Positions 59,418 through 64,000 of a stretch of DNA of 64,000 nt are shown piece by piece. The stretch is from positions 303,062,586-303,126,585 of the forward strand of contig OY856186.1 in assembly GCA_963693315.1 (NCBI GenBank). Direction: 5' to 3'. Within the stretch, counting starts at the first letter, position 1; every line of letters begins with the position of its first letter. A program made the translations under genes and the position numbers. This DNA is from Diogma glabrata. Its lineage: Eukaryota; Arthropoda; Insecta; Diptera; Cylindrotomidae. The notes under the pieces are model-generated. The model did not search any database. It was not told where the DNA came from and worked only from the letters and a program-made list of their open reading frames with translations.

Positions 59418-60232
59418 ACTTAAGTATTACATTCTCGAGCCAAAAGTGAAATTCTTACCGCCACTTTTTTTGGCATTTCGCGACGTTTTAAGACCTACTG
59501 ATTCTTAAAAAAGCAAAAAATAATGTATGTCTGTCTACAATGTATGTCCGTCACAACCGACGAAATCTAGAAAATGGCTAGAGGGATTTCAAAAATTTTT
59601 GTTTCTAAAAATAGGTATACTTAATATTTTTTGCTTGAAAAACGTTCATTTCAAGTGATTACGAGTAGGAAAATTGAATTTGGAGGAATATTGATTGGTA
59701 TGTGAGGTCGAAAACTAGATTATTACATTATAAGTTTGTCAAAAAAATATTGTCAAGTGTGTCAAAAGAATGATTTCCATTTTTTTTAACCAATTTTGGC
59801 AAAAAATGAAATTAATCTCCTCGCCGAACAGACCGTAACAAACAAAACAATGTTTAACTGTCAATTTAGAATATATTTGAATTGAAACAATGAAATTGCG
59901 AATTTGACAGCTTTAGTACAATTTAGAATTTTTGGTACTCAATAGCATGAATTGGAACACAGTCGTAGTTATAATTGTTGCAATATTTTAAGAATATTGG
60001 AAAACGTTTCAGTTTTTAATTTTGTTATAATATTTGCAATATTTTTAGAATTCTGAAAAAAGTTTCAATCTTTGATTTTGTAATAATTTTTGGAATAATT
60101 TTAGAATTTTGAAAAATAGTTTAAATTTTTTTTTCATTATAATTTTTAGAATATTTTTGGAATTTTGACAGAAATATGAATTTTTCAGACCGAAATCTTG
60201 ATATCTCAGAACTGTGAGATTTCAGCCCCTTC
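59411..60232. repeat. 1.6-kb repeat, copy 3, shortened
   Basis: It starts at AGACTTAAGTATTACATTC and ends at CAGACCGAAATCTTGATATC, CTCAGAACTGTGAG. Only one ~120-bp tandem unit remains, and an unrelated stretch lies at 59,815-59,975. 60,233-61,085 beyond it holds no gene I can support. Confidence 0.75.
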
Positions 60233-61089
60233 ATATTTTGAAGTTTAAAATAATTATTTGTTATTTGTACGTTGCTATGTAAACAAATTCTCTTAAATTT
60301 TGTAGCGTATGACAAAAAGATTTTGTGACGCTTGAAATAATTTAATATTTAATGTTTAATTTAATTTATCAACACTCAATAGCGAAAATAATGCTCAGAA
60401 ATTTCAAACAACTATAAAAATCTTTTAATACCTAATATTGAATAAGAATTATTTACAGTTTATAGACAAAACTAAGTAACAAAAAAAAATAGAAAATAAA
60501 AAAATAAATTTTATTTTATTTTTGCATGTATGTCTTTATAAAGACAGAGTAAAGGTAAAATAAGATAAAATACACTGAGTGTGTGTTAGTGTTAGTGAAA
60601 GTGAAAGTGAAGTAAAGATCGGAAGCGTACAATTATATAATTGGTGAGATTGTTTTGTATTAATAAATTATATGCTATTTTATATTTACTGTTACCAGGC
60701 GGTAGGCAGGTAAAATTTTACCCTTTATTGTTTTGATGTAATAAATTTATTATTTTAAAGCATAAATTTGTTTTGTATTGCTGGTAACAATTTCTTGTTG
60801 GTTGTTAGTAAGAATTTCGAATTTAACCCTTTATCTGTACTCTTCAATTTGGTGAGTGTCTTTTGTGTCCCCATTTTTTTGCTTTTCCCTTATCGTTATC
60901 CTGTTGCATGAAACCTGCTTTCGTGTTTTTCTGACACAGATACCCAGTTTTTTTTGGTGTTGAAGTGTTTAATTTTGGTGTTGTTTAGTGTTGTAATTTA
61001 GGCCTGGCCGAATTTCAGTATCTATATCTGCAATGTCAAATGGTAAGTCTCTTCATAAAATGGCAGCAGAGTGAACCAACAGCTAAGCA

Positions 61090-63912
61090 TTGACTGTTGC
61101 TGAAGTAAGAGGTCTCAATTCGAATCTAAACGAGGTTCATCACTACATCGAAAAAAATAAACCTGACATATTGTTTCTTACCGAAACAATTGTCAGTGGC
61201 AAAGCATCGAAATTGGATCTCAAAAATTCTGGATACCTAGTTACGAATTGTAATATTCCTTTTATAACAAGCATGGCGCCTATGTAATTGTTCGAAATTC
61301 ACTTTTATGTATGAGAATTAAGGCTTACGAGTTGAAATATAAACACTGTAATTCTCTAGCCCTTAAGATCTCAGGTGGTGATGAAACTATGTTTATAATA
61401 GGATTATACAGATCCCCAAATTCGCCCCCCAGGATGTCCATTTTTTAATCAAATATCGGTTAATCTAGACAAGATTGCCACGGACTACCCCAAAGCAAGA
61501 CTGGTCAGTCTTGAAGACTTTAATACTCATAATAAAGAATGACTTAAGTATTAATCGCGCACTGACCACGTAGGAAGAAAAGCCGAACTGATACTCGCAG
61601 ATTATCACGGTTTGACGCAAATGATAGAGTGTCCCACTAGAATCCCAGATAATTCACATAATTCACATCATAACAATAATTTGCTGGATCTGTTTTTGAC
61701 AAACGAACCAGATACTACGAAGACAAAAGTTGAACAACCCCTCGGATCATCGGACCATTTACTAATAACAGCAATAGTGCAATTAACATCACCGAGACCA
61801 ATTAAAGCACATCCTCGTTGCGTTTGGAATTATAAACGCGCTGACTGGGAGGGACTGAGAAACTGTTATGATGAAACACCTTGGAAAACTATTTGTTGTG
61901 TTGAGCAAGATCCTACCACATCGGCAATAAGAATTTCTGAAATCATAAAAGACGGAATGCTGCGGTTCATTCTAAACCGGGTAATCACTCCTAAGACTGA
62001 TCCTTGGTTGATGAGGCAGTGAAGAATAAACGCAAAGCATTTAAGACGTATAACTGAAATAAAACACCTGAAACTCATAGCGTCTATAGGAAAGCCAAAA
62101 ATATTAGTAAATACAAAATAGACTTGGACAAAGACGCGTTTATCCAGAAAAAAGCAAAGAAATTCGCCGAGCACCCCTCTGGCTCACGTAGTTTCTTTCA
62201 GGCAGTTAAATCAGTCCAGAGCAATTTTGCTCGATCCTCTATTCCAATCTCAGTTCTGAATGACATTCCCGTGAGCGACTCGAAAAAAAGGCGGATCTTG
62301 TTAGGTCGTATTTTTACATAAAACTCAAACATAGTTGAACCTCCTCATTCTCCTACACTTACTTCCCCAGTTGTAACGAAAATGGAACCAATTATTTTTC
62401 GTTGCAATATTGTCCGGAAAATGCTTCTTTCTATCAATATCAATAAATCCACTGGCCGCGACGGTATTCCACCCCTCATTCTTAAAAACTTTGCTAGGCA
62501 ACTAGCTCAAGTTTTAACAAAAATTTTCTATTTATCTTATGAAACCGGAATCTTTCCCGATTCTTGGAAGCTGGCCAGCGTTCAACCCATATCAAAGAAA
62601 GGCAGTAAGATAGACCCTAACAATTATAGACCAATTGCAATTATGTCGGTTTTGGCTAAAATATTTGAAAAATATGTTAAGTATACAATCTAATAGAATA
62701 TCTGGAGATGTCACGAATTATTGATGATAAGCAATATGATTTTTGTAGAAGTCATGCAACAGGTGATCTGTTAGTCTACGTATCCCATCTCTGGAACAAA
62801 TCGCTGGAAAACCATAGTGAAACATTCAGCATTTCGCTTGATATTTCTAAAGCATTTGATAAAGTGTGGCATAGAAATCTCATAGCTAAACTAAAATCTT
62901 ATGGCATAGACCATTTTACTGTCTCATGGATTCTTAGTTTCCTTACAGGTCGCCAATTTCATGTTAATTTAGATGGTATCACATCCAATATTTTCACAAC
63001 CAATGCTGGTGTTCCCCAAGGCTCTGCACTCCCACCAACCTTGTTTCTTCTATACATTAATGATTTACTTATTTCCACAGTGCATCCAATCCATAGTTTT
63101 GCTGATGACAACACACTGCATGCATTACATGCATCTCCTAAATTTCAATCTCATACTGCAGTTACCACTGATAGAGAGCTGCTAATTGATTCTATCAACG
63201 CAGACAGACCTGAATCGTATAATGGAATGGGGTGATCGTAATCTTGTTTCATTTAATCCAACCAAAACCAAACTATGCCGTTTTTCACGAATAGAGCGAC
63301 ATAAAAATTTTCCTATTAAGATAAACCATGAGGAATTACATTAGGTGGAATCAGTTAGATTTCTTGGAGTGGATATTCAAAATAACTTGAAATGGAATAA
63401 ACATGTGTTCAACCTTTCTAAATCTGCAATGCAAAAATTAGGATTCGTAAGTCTATGTAAAATGTATTTCAATTCCGATCAAATTTTGCTAATCTTTAAG
63501 TCCTTTTTTCTTCCATGTATGGAATACTGCTGTCATGTTAGGGGAGGTGCTTGTCAGTCAACAATAAAATGTCTAGACTCTGTACAGAGAAAAGCAATAC
63601 GGTTGATTGGTAATACCGAACTAACGGATCAGCTTGAATTATTCTAGCACAGAAGAAATGTGGCTGAATTATCAACCTACTATAAATATAACTTTAGCGA
63701 GTTCTCCTTTAAAGAAATTCAAAATATCCTTCCGAGTTATCCCATCCATTTTTTTCTAAATACCTAGTTTTAGAACAGTGTCCTTCCAGAACGACTATTT
63801 TAATAGAGTGGCCAAATTGTGGAACTCAATGCCCTTCTCTGTATTTGCCGATAAATTCGCCCCTCAGGCATTTAAAGAAAATGTCCATCGTCATTTAAAA
63901 CAATTAGTATAG
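61090..63912 (+). pseudogene. Decayed CR1/Jockey-type LINE
   Basis: Pieces in order: endonuclease start (GLNSNLNEVHHYIEKNKPDI, LFLTETIVSG), LYRSPNSP, the SSDHLLITA motif near 61,750, then RT with KKGSKIDPNNYRPIAIMSV (62,600), SLDISKAFDKVWHRN, GVPQGSALPPTLFLLY, catalytic FADDNTLH (near 63,100), and C-terminal LPCMEYCCHVRGG, LDSVQRKAIRLIG and a final KENVHRHLKQLV with TAG at 63,910-63,912. At least five frame changes or stops separate the open stretches. It is related to but clearly diverged from the LINE at 27,019-29,925. Confidence 0.88.
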
Positions 63913-64000
63913 TTATCCCCATATCCTCATTCCTCCCTTTATAGTTGACATGGTATCTTCGGATATTCAAAGAGTCTGAATAATGAATATTTCATATTTA

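Overview
The window is AT-rich eukaryotic DNA from an animal, most likely an insect. It carries one host gene, an aldehyde-oxidase-type molybdo-flavoenzyme, whose five introns are only 52-73 bp. Nearly everything else is transposable elements and their debris: Gypsy LTR elements (one with a tRNA-Arg-like primer site, as in the 412/mdg1 group), RTE-like and CR1/Jockey-like LINEs, a tRNA-derived SINE, several terminal-inverted-repeat (TIR) DNA elements, foldbacks and long (TA)n tracts. A dipteran is my best guess from intron size and element types, but this is inference.

1-13,760: a repeat built of ~329-bp units occurs twice. The first copy (1-11,110) is interrupted by an intact Gypsy element, Gypsy-A (620-7438, minus strand), and by an RTE-like LINE, RTE-1 (about 7925-10,925, minus strand) sitting in a (TA)n tract. 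The second copy (12,657-13,760) lacks both insertions. 13,760-20,920: a SINE, an element rich in TTCTCGAGAA palindromes, and a full-length RTE element, RTE-2 (16,944-20,264), with target-site duplication and two 81-bp TATA-bearing 5' monomers.

20,925-41,185 is a stack of nested insertions. A decayed RTE copy is split by a hAT-like element (21,826-25,655) and by a TA-flanked TIR element (25,938-41,083). The latter contains a CR1/Jockey-type LINE (about 26,938-40,850). That LINE is split by a second TA-flanked TIR element (30,362-40,752), which is itself split by a 412/mdg1-like Gypsy element, Gypsy-B (33,552-40,636, TSD CTGT). Gypsy-B encodes a small putatively myristoylated membrane protein, gag, and a pol broken by three frame changes.

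41,190-44,300 holds tandem hairpins and a LINE 3' fragment. 44,274-48,396 is the aldehyde oxidase gene on the minus strand: six exons with consistent phases, lacking only a short first exon. 48,500-60,250 is dense in repeats: a ~570-bp foldback, a LINE ORF2 remnant, LTR-like pieces, an ~800-bp (TA)n array, a TIR-like element with a Myb/SANT (zeste-type) remnant, and two further copies of a 1.6-kb repeat. 61,090-63,912 is a decayed CR1/Jockey-type LINE.

The least routine signals are: (i) the multi-level nest; (ii) membrane-associated segments encoded next to gag in both Gypsy elements, one as a myristoylation-motif/transmembrane microprotein and one as a hydrophobic hairpin ahead of the protease; (iii) an otherwise uninterrupted LINE ORF whose RT catalytic FADD reads FADN.
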